Shown: positions 1-5,510 of the stretch, piece by piece
Layout: each line of letters begins with the position of its first letter
How positions within the stretch are numbered: the first letter of the stretch is position 1
Assembly (NCBI GenBank): GCA_937902115.1
Contig: CALGSR010000456.1
Location: 1 to 6,705, forward strand
DNA from: an uncultured Bacillus sp.
Lineage (GTDB): Bacteria; Bacillota; Bacilli; Bacillales; Cytobacillaceae
DNA: 6,705 nt
Direction of reading: 5' to 3'
Position numbers and translations under genes: made by a program
The notes under the pieces: generated by a model
The model's database searches: none
The model's input: only the letters and a program-made list of their open reading frames with translations
Told to the model about the DNA's origin: nothing

Positions 1-75
1 ATGATAGAAAAACAATTTGATGTAAACTGTTGAGATAGATTCTTGTGAAAGAGTAATAAACCATTTGAAGCAGTG

Positions 76-85
76 AAGGAGGTGA
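76..85 (+). promoter_or_regulatory. Ribosome binding site that decides the tnpB start
   Basis: AAGGAGGTGA is a near-perfect match to the anti-Shine-Dalgarno sequence. Its GGAGG core lies 8 nt before the ATG at 91. It overlaps the upstream in-frame GTG at 73, which makes that GTG an unlikely start. Confidence 0.85.
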
Positions 86-90
86 GAAAC

Positions 91-1434
91 ATGTCACGAA
101 AAAAGGCAGTTAAGGTTCTTCGAAAGAAAAAAAATCCAGAAAGCGTTCAACGCTTTACTCAAGTTCAGAATCTTGGCGGAAATAGACTGACGGCTAAAGA
201 ATTTAAGCTCCTTAAAAGAATGACACATAGTGCGAAAGCATTGCGAAATATTGGGCTTTACACCATCAAAAAAAGCTATCGCGAGAATGCTAAACATGCG
301 ACTGTTAAAGAAATTGATGATGCGATGAAAGCCGATATAAATTATTGGGTAGTTCAATCAAATTCTGTTCAGGCGATTCGCCGTTCGCTGCTTAATGAAG
401 TGAACTGCTTTTTTAAAGCGCTTGAATCGTGGAAAGAGAATCCCGAGAAGTTTACAGGCCGTCCGAAGTTTCCGAAATATCAGCCTAAAGAAGCAAAACG
501 TATCATCGAAATCTACCAAATCCCGAAGATAGATAAAGATGGATACTGGATTCTTCCGATGAATAAAGAATTCAAGAAACGCTTTGGTGTAATAAAAATT
601 CGCATGCCTAAAAACTTGTTAAACAAGAAGGTTACTTACATTGAGATTGTACCAAAGCAAAAAGGTCGGTTCTTTGAGGTGCATTATACGTATGAAGTGC
701 AAGCAGCTCAAATGAAAAAACAACCAACGACAACTGTAAACGCTTTGAGTATTGACTTCGGTGTAGATCATCTGATGGGCTGTGCAACAAATCATGGAGA
801 TACCTTTTTAATAGATGGTCTTGTTTTAAAATCGATCAACCGTTACTTCAACAAAGAGCTCAGCAACCTGCAACAAAAGAATGTTGAGAATGGTCTTTCT
901 AAACGTGTCGTGACAAATAAGCAAGCAAAACTTTGGATAAAACGAGAACGACAAATAAACGGATATATCTCACAAGCCGTCGGGCTGCTTTTTAAAAAGG
1001 CCAAAGAGCTTAGCGTCGACACGATCGTTGTCGGTTATAACGCTGGTTGGAAGCAAGAAGTTGATTTAGGCAAAAAGAATAATCAAAACTTTGTCCAGAT
1101 TCCTTTTGCGAAAATAACCGCAGCGATTGAAAACAAATGCCTGAGAGAAGGGATTCGTTTTGTTAAACAAGAAGAAAGCTATACGTCAAAAGCTAGTTTC
1201 CTAGAAAGAGATGAAATACCTATTTGGTCGAAAGATGATAAAAATACGTATCTTTTCAGCGGTAGACGTATGACTCGCGGAATGTACTGTTGTGGAAATG
1301 GAAAACAGATTCATGCAGACATCAATGGTTCATTAAACATTCTGAGAAAATCAGGACTCGTAGAATTACCAATAACGTTAAAATTAAAAAATCCAATGAA
1401 ATTAAAAATTCAAAAACGTAAAGCCGTTGCTTAG
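91..1434 (+). CDS. tnpB: TnpB-family RNA-guided nuclease homologue with atypical RuvC site
   Basis: This 447-aa protein belongs to the TnpB (IS605 OrfB) family, the ancestors of Cas12. In known members TnpB uses an RNA from the element's right end to cut DNA and so help retain the transposon. The ATG at 91 is chosen because AAGGAGGTGA at 76-85 sits just upstream; an in-frame GTG at 73 would place the ribosome site inside the gene. The N-terminal part (about 1-210) is Lys/Arg-rich, as expected for the RNA/DNA-binding lobe, and includes FTGRPKFPKY at 121-130. RuvC-I is seen as LSIDFG with Asp222, and RuvC-III as HADINGSLNILRK with Asp410. The usual RuvC-II glutamate (IVIED-like) is replaced by IVVGYNAGWKQ (312-322). 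Glu361/362 in QEESYTSK could supply a relocated acid. The CxxC...CxxC zinc finger is degenerate: the first pair reads KASFLERD and only adjacent Cys400-Cys401 remain. The frame is intact throughout. It may be an active variant lineage or a nuclease-impaired protein; sequence alone cannot decide. Confidence 0.9.
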   Translation: MSRKKAVKVLRKKKNPESVQRFTQVQNLGGNRLTAKEFKLLKRMTHSAKALRNIGLYTIKKSYRENAKHATVKEIDDAMKADINYWVVQSNSVQAIRRSLLNEVNCFFKALESWKENPEKFTGRPKFPKYQPKEAKRIIEIYQIPKIDKDGYWILPMNKEFKKRFGVIKIRMPKNLLNKKVTYIEIVPKQKGRFFEVHYTYEVQAAQMKKQPTTTVNALSIDFGVDHLMGCATNHGDTFLIDGLVLKSINRYFNKELSNLQQKNVENGLSKRVVTNKQAKLWIKRERQINGYISQAVGLLFKKAKELSVDTIVVGYNAGWKQEVDLGKKNNQNFVQIPFAKITAAIENKCLREGIRFVKQEESYTSKASFLERDEIPIWSKDDKNTYLFSGRRMTRGMYCCGNGKQIHADINGSLNILRKSGLVELPITLKLKNPMKLKIQKRKAVA

Positions 1435-1749
1435 CGCATGGCATATAGTGGGTGTGTCAACCATCCAAGTGTATTCGGCACTTTTGTGTCGGGGCTTGTA
1501 GTACATAGTTCGTAAGGCTATGACTTCATCGTATCATGCGGGGACCTTAACTCTTAGTAGGGAGGGTGCAAGTGGGAAAACGATCGTTCATCGCCAGTAC
1601 CGACCTAAAACTCTCTTGGGGTGTCACTGCAAGGTGGCATGGACTTTGGAGCGTCAAACTGTATAGTAATAGACGAGAAGACCCAAGGTTCTAACTCAAG
1701 CCCCCACTTCAAACAGACTGTAAGGTTGTTAAGTGGTGGGTCGTTGACC
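1435..1749 (+). ncRNA. Candidate omega RNA (reRNA) scaffold of the TnpB element
   Basis: About 315 nt of non-coding sequence directly follow the tnpB stop and run to the inferred right end, where TnpB guide RNAs are encoded in this superfamily. Reading by eye gives a consistent nested fold. A closing helix CGCATG (1435-1440) with CATGCG (1535-1540) encloses the hairpins AAGTG/CACTT (1467-1471/1479-1483) and CATAG/CTATG (1504-1508/1518-1522). A second closing helix CTTGGG (1615-1620) with CCCAAG (1682-1687) encloses TGTCAC/GTGGCA (1622-1627/1634-1639, one G-U pair) and CGTC/GACG (1652-1655/1672-1675). The terminal hairpin at 1701-1740 follows. The true 5' end may lie inside tnpB, since omega RNAs often overlap the 3' end of the gene or are processed from its mRNA. 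The function is inferred from position and structure. Confidence 0.6.
1701..1740 (+). repeat. Right-end subterminal hairpin of the IS element
   Basis: The arms CCCCCACTT (1701-1709) and AAGTGGTGGG (1731-1740) pair over nine bases with one bulged T. Inside them AACA (1712-1715) and TGTT (1727-1730) extend the stem. Hairpins of this CCCCCACTT/AAGTGGGGG type close to the end are characteristic of right ends in Gram-positive IS605-family elements. At the RNA level the hairpin would be the last scaffold stem before the guide. Confidence 0.75.
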
Positions 1750-1863
1750 ATAGATACTATATAAGTACATTTGATTCGATTGAATAAAGTTAATGGTTAT
1801 TTAAAATGGTTGTTACTGATTTAAAACAGTATCTTAATTCCGACATACATTATAAGTATCTAT
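1750..1863. repeat. Imperfect inverted repeat flanking the IS right end
   Basis: ATAGATACTATATAA (1750-1764) is repeated in inverted orientation as TTATAAGTATCTAT (1850-1863). The two arms match except for one extra base in the left arm. They are about 85 nt apart, and the left arm starts exactly where the IS scaffold is inferred to end. A smaller hairpin, TACTG/CAGTA, lies between them near 1813-1831. The arms may be target-site structure into which the element inserted, or a chance AT-rich repeat. Confidence 0.4.
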
Positions 1864-2011
1864 CGGGTTATCGGGGGTACTGAAATCTGTACTGACTTTG
1901 AAAATTAGAAGGTACGAAATAACTAGTTAAGGTAAACACTTACTACATCTATAATAATCTGCGATCACCACTCAAACCATATCGAGTGTGTTGCACAGAT
2001 CATTTTAAAGT
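1864..2011. other. Gene-free stretch with one weak hairpin
   Basis: No ORF with a credible start and ribosome site is seen on either strand. The only structure noticed is an interrupted hairpin at 1957-2000, with outer arms ATCTG (1957-1961) and CAGAT (1996-2000) and inner arms CACTC (1969-1973) and GAGTG (1984-1988). GTACTG occurs twice, near 1885 and 1896. No function is assigned. Confidence 0.4.
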
Positions 2012-2049
2012 GAAAAAGAGAGGCAAAGAAGCTTAAACTTCTCGCCTCT
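2012..2049 (-). terminator. Rho-independent terminator on the minus strand, probably for gloB
   Basis: Read on the minus strand, AGAGGC pairs with GCCTCT (2044-2049 with 2019-2024) and GAAG pairs with CTTC (2038-2041 with 2028-2031) around a short loop. The stem is followed at once by CTTTTTCAC, a U-rich tract. The same stem has no T-run on the plus strand, so it terminates minus-strand transcription. gloB is the only minus-strand gene upstream; its stop codon is about 180 nt away, leaving an unusually long 3' untranslated region. Confidence 0.7.
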
Positions 2050-2231
2050 ATGCAATATTAGTGGTGCACACCGATAATAAATTATTAGTGTGCCGTCTGC
2101 TTTTACTTCGATTCGATTTCTTCTAGGCAGGTGTTGTAACCTTTTTCGATACCTTGCTTTTTTTATCATTCGGCCAAAAGTAACCCGGTAATTGTTTTGA
2201 GCTCCTTTTCTACACTCCGACTCGTATCCCT
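2050..2231 (-). other. Long 3' untranslated region of gloB with an AT-rich hairpin
   Basis: Between the gloB stop and the terminator no ORF with a ribosome site is supported. A second hairpin is present at 2066-2093: GCACAC (2066-2071) pairs with GTGTGC (2088-2093), and TAATAA pairs with TTATTA inside, with three unpaired bases (CGA) on one side. It has no T-tract, so it is not a terminator. It could stabilise or process the 3' end of the transcript. Confidence 0.4.
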
Positions 2232-2933
2232 CTAGAAGTCATCACGGGCGTTGCGTAATTCGATAAAGTCCTCCAATGTTTCCACTTGCAGAAAGAGGTT
2301 AATTTCTTTCTCCCTGCCGATCGTTGTCGGGAGTGTTGGCTGTCCTTTTGCACGCAATTCCCGGACTTCTTCCAATACTTTGGAAATTTTTTTATTATCC
2401 GGCTGCATATCGTATGCAAAACGTAAATTAATTTCGGTATACTCGTGAGCGGGAAAAACATTTATACCATCATCCAAGCGCTTAAATTTATGCAAGGTTT
2501 CATATTGAGCTTTGTAGTCGCCGGTAAAAACCCGACCGCATCCTGCTGAAAACAAGGCATCCCCGCAAAAGAGAGCATCTCCCATTATAAAGCTGATATG
2601 GCCATGTGTATGACCTCCCGTGTCGAAGACTTGAAAAGTTTGACCCAACAAGTTAAAGAAGTCCCCTTCCTTTACAACACGATTCGCCAAGGCCTCCGTT
2701 TCTTTCGGTCCATAAACCTGACTTTCCGGATATCTCGCTACAATCTCCTGTACCCCACCGGTATGATCATCATGCTTATGCGTTAAAAGAATGGCCGCCA
2801 AACGAAGCTGCTTTTCTTCGAGGTAATCAAGGACACCTTTCGTTTCTCCCGGATCAACCACAACAGCCTCTGTTCCTTCTTGAATGCACCATATGTAATT
2901 ATCAGAAAAGGCTTTGATTGGATGAATAATCAC
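2232..2933 (-). CDS. gloB: Glyoxalase II-type hydrolase (hydroxyacylglutathione hydrolase family)
   Basis: This 233-aa protein is full-length and co-linear with E. coli GloB (251 aa). It belongs to the metallo-beta-lactamase fold. Characterised family members hydrolyse S-lactoylglutathione to D-lactate in methylglyoxal detoxification in the cytosol. Visible dinuclear metal ligands are His52, His54, Asp56 and His57 in THKHDDH, then His108, Asp125 in FCGD and His163 in PAHEYT, with nearly the same spacing as E. coli GloB. The opening (IKAFSDNYIW), the GCGRVFTG loop and the C-terminal RNARDDF also match the family. The usual TPGHTxGH reads DTGGHTHGH here, with the metal histidine kept. Many Bacillales use bacillithiol instead of glutathione, so the natural thioester may be S-lactoyl-bacillithiol or another thiol adduct; this is inference. 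The start is GTG: no in-frame ATG lies nearby and the ribosome site fits it. The gene is monocistronic in this window. Confidence 0.92.
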   Translation of the reverse strand: MIIHPIKAFSDNYIWCIQEGTEAVVVDPGETKGVLDYLEEKQLRLAAILLTHKHDDHTGGVQEIVARYPESQVYGPKETEALANRVVKEGDFFNLLGQTFQVFDTGGHTHGHISFIMGDALFCGDALFSAGCGRVFTGDYKAQYETLHKFKRLDDGINVFPAHEYTEINLRFAYDMQPDNKKISKVLEEVRELRAKGQPTLPTTIGREKEINLFLQVETLEDFIELRNARDDF

Positions 2934-2942
2934 TCTACGATT

Positions 2943-2948
2943 CCTCCT
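2943..2948 (-). promoter_or_regulatory. Ribosome binding site for gloB, supporting a GTG start
   Basis: AGGAGG on the minus strand lies 9 nt before the GTG at 2933. An ATG just upstream is out of frame with the gene, so this site supports GTG as the initiator. Confidence 0.85.
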
Positions 2949-3030
2949 ATTTTCATATATCTGCGGATTGAAGACTAGTTTTTCCCCCTTCCGCTGACAA
3001 GTTTTAGCTTACCTACCTCACTATCATAAC

Positions 3031-3222
3031 ATGGAGATTATTAATATACATGAGGGAGATCAACCTCCTCTGTCTGTAATTCAATCCGTAATCCTGTCAA
3101 CCTCCTTTGGTGGACCACCAGTTGTATGGCGGCTTATTGAAAAAGTTACGATAGATGAAGATAAGCAGCCTACTGTTGAATTCAAATCAGGTGTTGAAAT
3201 TAATATAGTAGAAAAAGAGTAG
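3031..3222 (+). pseudogene. Small ORF resembling the C-terminal end of a serine recombinase (remnant)
   Basis: The ORF is 63 codons long and has no recognisable ribosome binding site before the ATG at 3031, so it may not be translated from there. Its C-terminal half, VVWRLIEKVTIDED followed by PTVEFKSGVEINI, resembles the extreme C-terminal strand pattern of large serine recombinases of Gram-positive phages and conjugative elements (RLIEKV-x-FKSG-x-E-I). These enzymes are around 500 aa, and none of the catalytic or zinc-ribbon regions is present. The first 30 residues show nothing I recognise. I infer a scar left by decay or deletion of an integrated element. The alternative is a genuine small hypothetical protein. 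A terminator begins at its stop codon, consistent with a native gene 3' end. Confidence 0.45.
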
Positions 3223-3250
3223 CTGTTCAAAAACAGGCTGCTTTTTTTCT
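3221..3250 (+). terminator. Rho-independent terminator after the 63-codon ORF
   Basis: AGCTGTT (3221-3227) pairs with AACAGGCT (3232-3239) with one bulged G and a four-base loop. It is followed by GCTTTTTTTCT. The hairpin begins at the stop codon of the recombinase-like ORF and would isolate the downstream ABC operon from upstream transcription. Confidence 0.75.
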
Positions 3251-3251
3251 G

Positions 3252-3280
3252 TTAATAAATCCTTATACATTCCTGATAAT
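3252..3280 (+). promoter_or_regulatory. Possible sigma-A-type promoter of the ABC/two-component operon
   Basis: TTAATA (3252-3257) and GATAAT (3275-3280) are separated by 17 nt, giving 4/6 and 5/6 matches to the -35 and -10 consensus. The site lies between the upstream terminator and the first operon gene, the only gap that could hold the operon promoter. TAATTA occurs at 3277-3282 and again at 3295-3300, 18 bp apart, overlapping and following the -10 box; it could be a regulator site but is also common in AT-rich DNA. No proven SpaR or NisR box was recognised. Confidence 0.4.
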
Positions 3281-3306
3281 TACCTTTTATCCTTTAATTA
3301 TTGAAT

Positions 3307-3313
3307 GAGGGGG
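3307..3313 (+). promoter_or_regulatory. Ribosome binding site deciding the ABC ATPase start
   Basis: GAGGGGG lies 8 nt before the ATG at 3322. A TTG at 3301 is in frame, but it precedes this site and has no ribosome site of its own, so the shorter protein is preferred. Confidence 0.8.
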
Positions 3314-3321
3314 TTATTAGG

Positions 3322-4029
3322 ATGTCAGATTATTTTTTAGAAGTAAAGGGCTTAACCAAAAAGTTCAAGAATTTAATAGCTGTAAATAATGTTTCGTTAT
3401 CTATTAGGAAGAATTCTGTCTATGGTTTACTTGGACCAAACGGTGCAGGAAAATCAACGATATTAAAAATGATTACAGGGATGATGAAACCGTCCTCTGG
3501 GGAAATATTATTTGAAAATCATCTGTGGACAAGGAAAGATTTAAACGATATAGGAGCATTAATAGAAAATCCTGCCATATACCCAAATTTAACAGCAATG
3601 GAAAACTTAAATGTTGCCTGTACGCTTCATGGGCTTCCTAAGATAAGGGCTGAAGAAGTGCTAAATATTGTAGACCTTGAGAAATCAGGAAAAAAGAAAG
3701 TGAAGAATTTTTCTATGGGAATGAAACAGAGGTTAGGGCTTGGCATTGCGATTATCCATAATCCAAAGCTGCTTATTCTTGATGAACCTACTAACGGTCT
3801 AGACCCAATCGGTATTGAAGAGTTGAGGGAATTAATTAAAACCTTTCCCTCTAAAGGTATTACAGTCATTCTATCCAGTCATATTCTATCAGAAGTAGCA
3901 CAAGTAGCTGATGAAATAGGCATTATTTCAAATGGAATCCTCGGCTACAACGGTAAAATAAATCATGAAGATAATCTTGAAAAACTATTTATGGAAGTCG
4001 TGGAGAGAAATAGGGGTGTAAACAAATGA
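3322..4029 (+). CDS. Lantibiotic-protection ABC transporter ATP-binding subunit (LanF/CprA type)
   Basis: This 235-aa ATPase would power a transporter that expels lantibiotics or related cationic peptides from the membrane. Walker A is GPNGAGKST (38-46), the signature is FSMGMKQR (130-137) in place of LSGGQ, Walker B is LLILDEP (150-156), the D-loop is NGLDP (158-162), and the switch histidine is His187 in SSHILSE. The Q-loop position carries glutamate: ALIENPAIYPNLTAMENL with Glu82. This E-loop is a known hallmark of LanF immunity ATPases such as NisF, SpaF, MutF and NukF. The gene is the first of a five-gene operon and overlaps the first permease gene by 4 nt (ATGA). Its order before MutE- and MutG-like permeases and a two-component system matches SpaFEG-RK and C. 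difficile CprABC-type modules. The subfamily call is firm; the actual substrate is unknown. Confidence 0.92.
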   Translation: MSDYFLEVKGLTKKFKNLIAVNNVSLSIRKNSVYGLLGPNGAGKSTILKMITGMMKPSSGEILFENHLWTRKDLNDIGALIENPAIYPNLTAMENLNVACTLHGLPKIRAEEVLNIVDLEKSGKKKVKNFSMGMKQRLGLGIAIIHNPKLLILDEPTNGLDPIGIEELRELIKTFPSKGITVILSSHILSEVAQVADEIGIISNGILGYNGKINHEDNLEKLFMEVVERNRGVNK

Positions 4030-4745
4030 TGGAAATAATTAAAGCGGAATTTCAAAAGAGTAAAAGAACAACGACAAATAAATTCGTTTTGATTACACCA
4101 TTATTTACACTTTTATTATGTGTTTTATGGGGTGGGGGTCAAAATGGAGCGTATAATTGGTGGTATGCTATGTTTCTTCCTGGAATGCTAGCTATTATTT
4201 CTGCTCAAGTAATTACAAGGGAGAAAAGCATTTCCTATAAAGGAGTCCTTTTGTATCCTAAAGAAAAGGGTTCTATCTGGTTGGGAAAGGTATTATACAT
4301 TAGTATTTTACTTATATTTTCTAGTTTAGTATTTATGATCGGGATTGAAGTCATTGGTTTTCTTTTTGGCTCCACTATTCCTTTTAAGGCTAATATGTTT
4401 GCAACTGTTATATTAATACTCACATTTTTATTTACGATTCCTGTTAGTTTGTTTTTAACTGTCCAATTAAATATGTTTGTTGCTGTTCTTGTTAATATAG
4501 GGATGACAATCATTGGTGTAGTAAGTTTTGGTACAAATTCAATTTTACAATTCTCACCTTATGGAACATCATCCGCATTAATGGTACCGATTCTTCACAT
4601 TTTACCAAATGGTCTTCCAGTACCGGATCATAGTCCATTATTAAATGGTGCTTTGATAGGGAAGGATACGGTTATCAATATTATAGTCTTTATCATTCTG
4701 GCTATTCTGACTACCTTGTGGTTTAAGAAAAAAGAGGTGAATTAA
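4026..4745 (+). CDS. Lantibiotic immunity ABC permease, MutE/EpiE family
   Basis: This 239-aa membrane protein is the first of two half-permeases that pair with the LanF ATPase. The N-terminus (IIKAEFQKSKRTTTNKFVL) is the typical AEFxKxKRT...K opening of LanE proteins. About six hydrophobic helices are visible, near residues 20-36, 46-62, 86-116, 122-145, 148-170 and 217-234. A tail with KKKEVN ends the protein, as expected for a cytoplasmic C-terminus. The tandem ATGATG at 4026 gives two possible starts; AGGGGTG at 4012-4018 suits either. The 4-nt overlap with the ATPase stop implies translational coupling and equal subunit supply. The family call rests on N-terminal pattern, size, topology and gene order, not on a catalytic motif. 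Confidence 0.85.
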   Translation: MMEIIKAEFQKSKRTTTNKFVLITPLFTLLLCVLWGGGQNGAYNWWYAMFLPGMLAIISAQVITREKSISYKGVLLYPKEKGSIWLGKVLYISILLIFSSLVFMIGIEVIGFLFGSTIPFKANMFATVILILTFLFTIPVSLFLTVQLNMFVAVLVNIGMTIIGVVSFGTNSILQFSPYGTSSALMVPILHILPNGLPVPDHSPLLNGALIGKDTVINIIVFIILAILTTLWFKKKEVN

Positions 4746-5501
4746 ATGATACAACTAATAAAGCTTATAAAGGCTGATATAATGAAAGTAAAATCTACCC
4801 AAATGATAGGGATGCATCTGTACATTCCCTTACTCGGATTGATTATATTCTTAGGCTATTATTCTTATACACCGTGGAGTGATTTTAGCAAGATATCCGC
4901 TTATTTACAGGTTTTATGTATCATTTTTCCGATTTTAATTGGAATAATTACTTCAATGGCGGCAGATCAAGAATATACAGCAGGGGGATTTCAGAATGTT
5001 TTAAGTTGTTCAGAACGAAAGTATTTAACTTTTACTGGTAAACTACTTTTATTTTTATTGCTGGGGACTTTAAGTACGCTATTAGCAGTAATGGGCTTTT
5101 ATTTCGGTTATTCTTTTATAGGAAATAATATTTACCCTATTTATATAAATCTAGCTGTTGTTGGAATTTTCATATGGGGCAATGTGTTTCAATATATTCT
5201 CCATTTCTTTTTAAGTTTTAGATTTTCAAAGGGAGTTTCCATTGGAGTAGGTATTGCAGAATCTCTTGCAGCAGCATTATTTTTAACAGGCATGGGAGAT
5301 AGTAGATGGCCATTCGTCCCAAGTTCTTGGAGTATTAGATTTGTTGGATCTTTATTACTGGAATATCAAAATGGCAGCAGTGTATGGATAGATCCAGATT
5401 TACATTTAGGAATTATTGTATCTATTGTTGTAACTATCTTATCCATTGTAACTGCGTTAGTGTGGTTTACAAGATGGGAAGGGAATAAGCTAGAAGAATA
5501 G
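4746..5501 (+). CDS. Lantibiotic immunity ABC permease, MutG family
   Basis: This 251-aa protein is the second half-permease. It has about six membrane segments near residues 23-40, 53-72, 98-121, 134-157, 163-183 and 221-241. The segment MAADQEYTAGGFQNVLS (71-87), after the second helix, is the D/E-x-x-AGxFQNxL pattern seen in LanG/MutG and related ABC-2 permeases. WPFVPSSWSIRF (188-199), before the last helix, is also typical of LanG. The ATG directly follows the TAA of the preceding gene, with AGAGGTGA at 4733-4740 as ribosome site. It would form the membrane channel with the MutE-type subunit. Having two different permeases rather than one long BceB-type permease separates this system from bacitracin-type detoxification modules. 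Confidence 0.85.
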   Translation: MIQLIKLIKADIMKVKSTQMIGMHLYIPLLGLIIFLGYYSYTPWSDFSKISAYLQVLCIIFPILIGIITSMAADQEYTAGGFQNVLSCSERKYLTFTGKLLLFLLLGTLSTLLAVMGFYFGYSFIGNNIYPIYINLAVVGIFIWGNVFQYILHFFLSFRFSKGVSIGVGIAESLAAALFLTGMGDSRWPFVPSSWSIRFVGSLLLEYQNGSSVWIDPDLHLGIIVSIVVTILSIVTALVWFTRWEGNKLEE

Positions 5502-5510
5502 AGGGGTGCT

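Larger units (their letters stand above)
1..1749 (+). mobile_element. IS200/IS605-superfamily (IS1341-type) element carrying tnpB only
   Basis: The element is defined by a TnpB gene followed by a structured non-coding segment that ends in a GC-rich subterminal hairpin (arms 1701-1709 and 1731-1740) and the sequence TCGTTGACC. This is the usual layout of the right end in this superfamily. No Y1 transposase (tnpA) is visible, so the copy would be non-autonomous or mobilised in trans. The right boundary at about 1749 is inferred from the hairpin-to-end spacing typical of the family. The left boundary is not determined: it lies between position 1 and the tnpB start, or before the window. A TTTGAT motif at 16-21 could be a target-adjacent motif but is too common in AT-rich DNA to rely on. 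Confidence 0.55.

Noticed and set aside
1579..1588. AACGATCGTT perfect palindrome
   Set aside because: It lies inside the candidate guide-RNA scaffold, is only 10 bp, and has no promoter nearby to suggest an operator.
16..1775. TTTGAT at 16-21 and 1770-1775 as flanking target motifs or target-site duplication
   Set aside because: IS200/IS605 elements do not make target duplications, the second copy lies about 20 nt beyond the inferred right end, and the hexamer is common in AT-rich DNA.
1957..2000. ATCTG...CAGAT hairpin as a plus-strand terminator for the IS
   Set aside because: The stem is interrupted by several mismatches and is followed by only four T residues after two other bases, so termination is not convincing.
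2005..2169. 54-codon minus-strand ORF starting with ATG at 2169
   Set aside because: It has no ribosome binding site, is Arg-rich without recognisable motifs, and reads straight through the terminator stem and T-tract at 2012-2049.
2103..2231. In-frame open codons after the gloB amber stop, ending near 2103
   Set aside because: Read-through would be broken again by TGA TAA after 21 codons. gloB already ends at the family's usual C-terminus, and no start or ribosome site serves the later segment.
2251..2786. Plus-strand ORFs of 62-65 codons opposite gloB
   Set aside because: They overlap a gene with all family motifs intact, lack ribosome sites and show no protein-like features.
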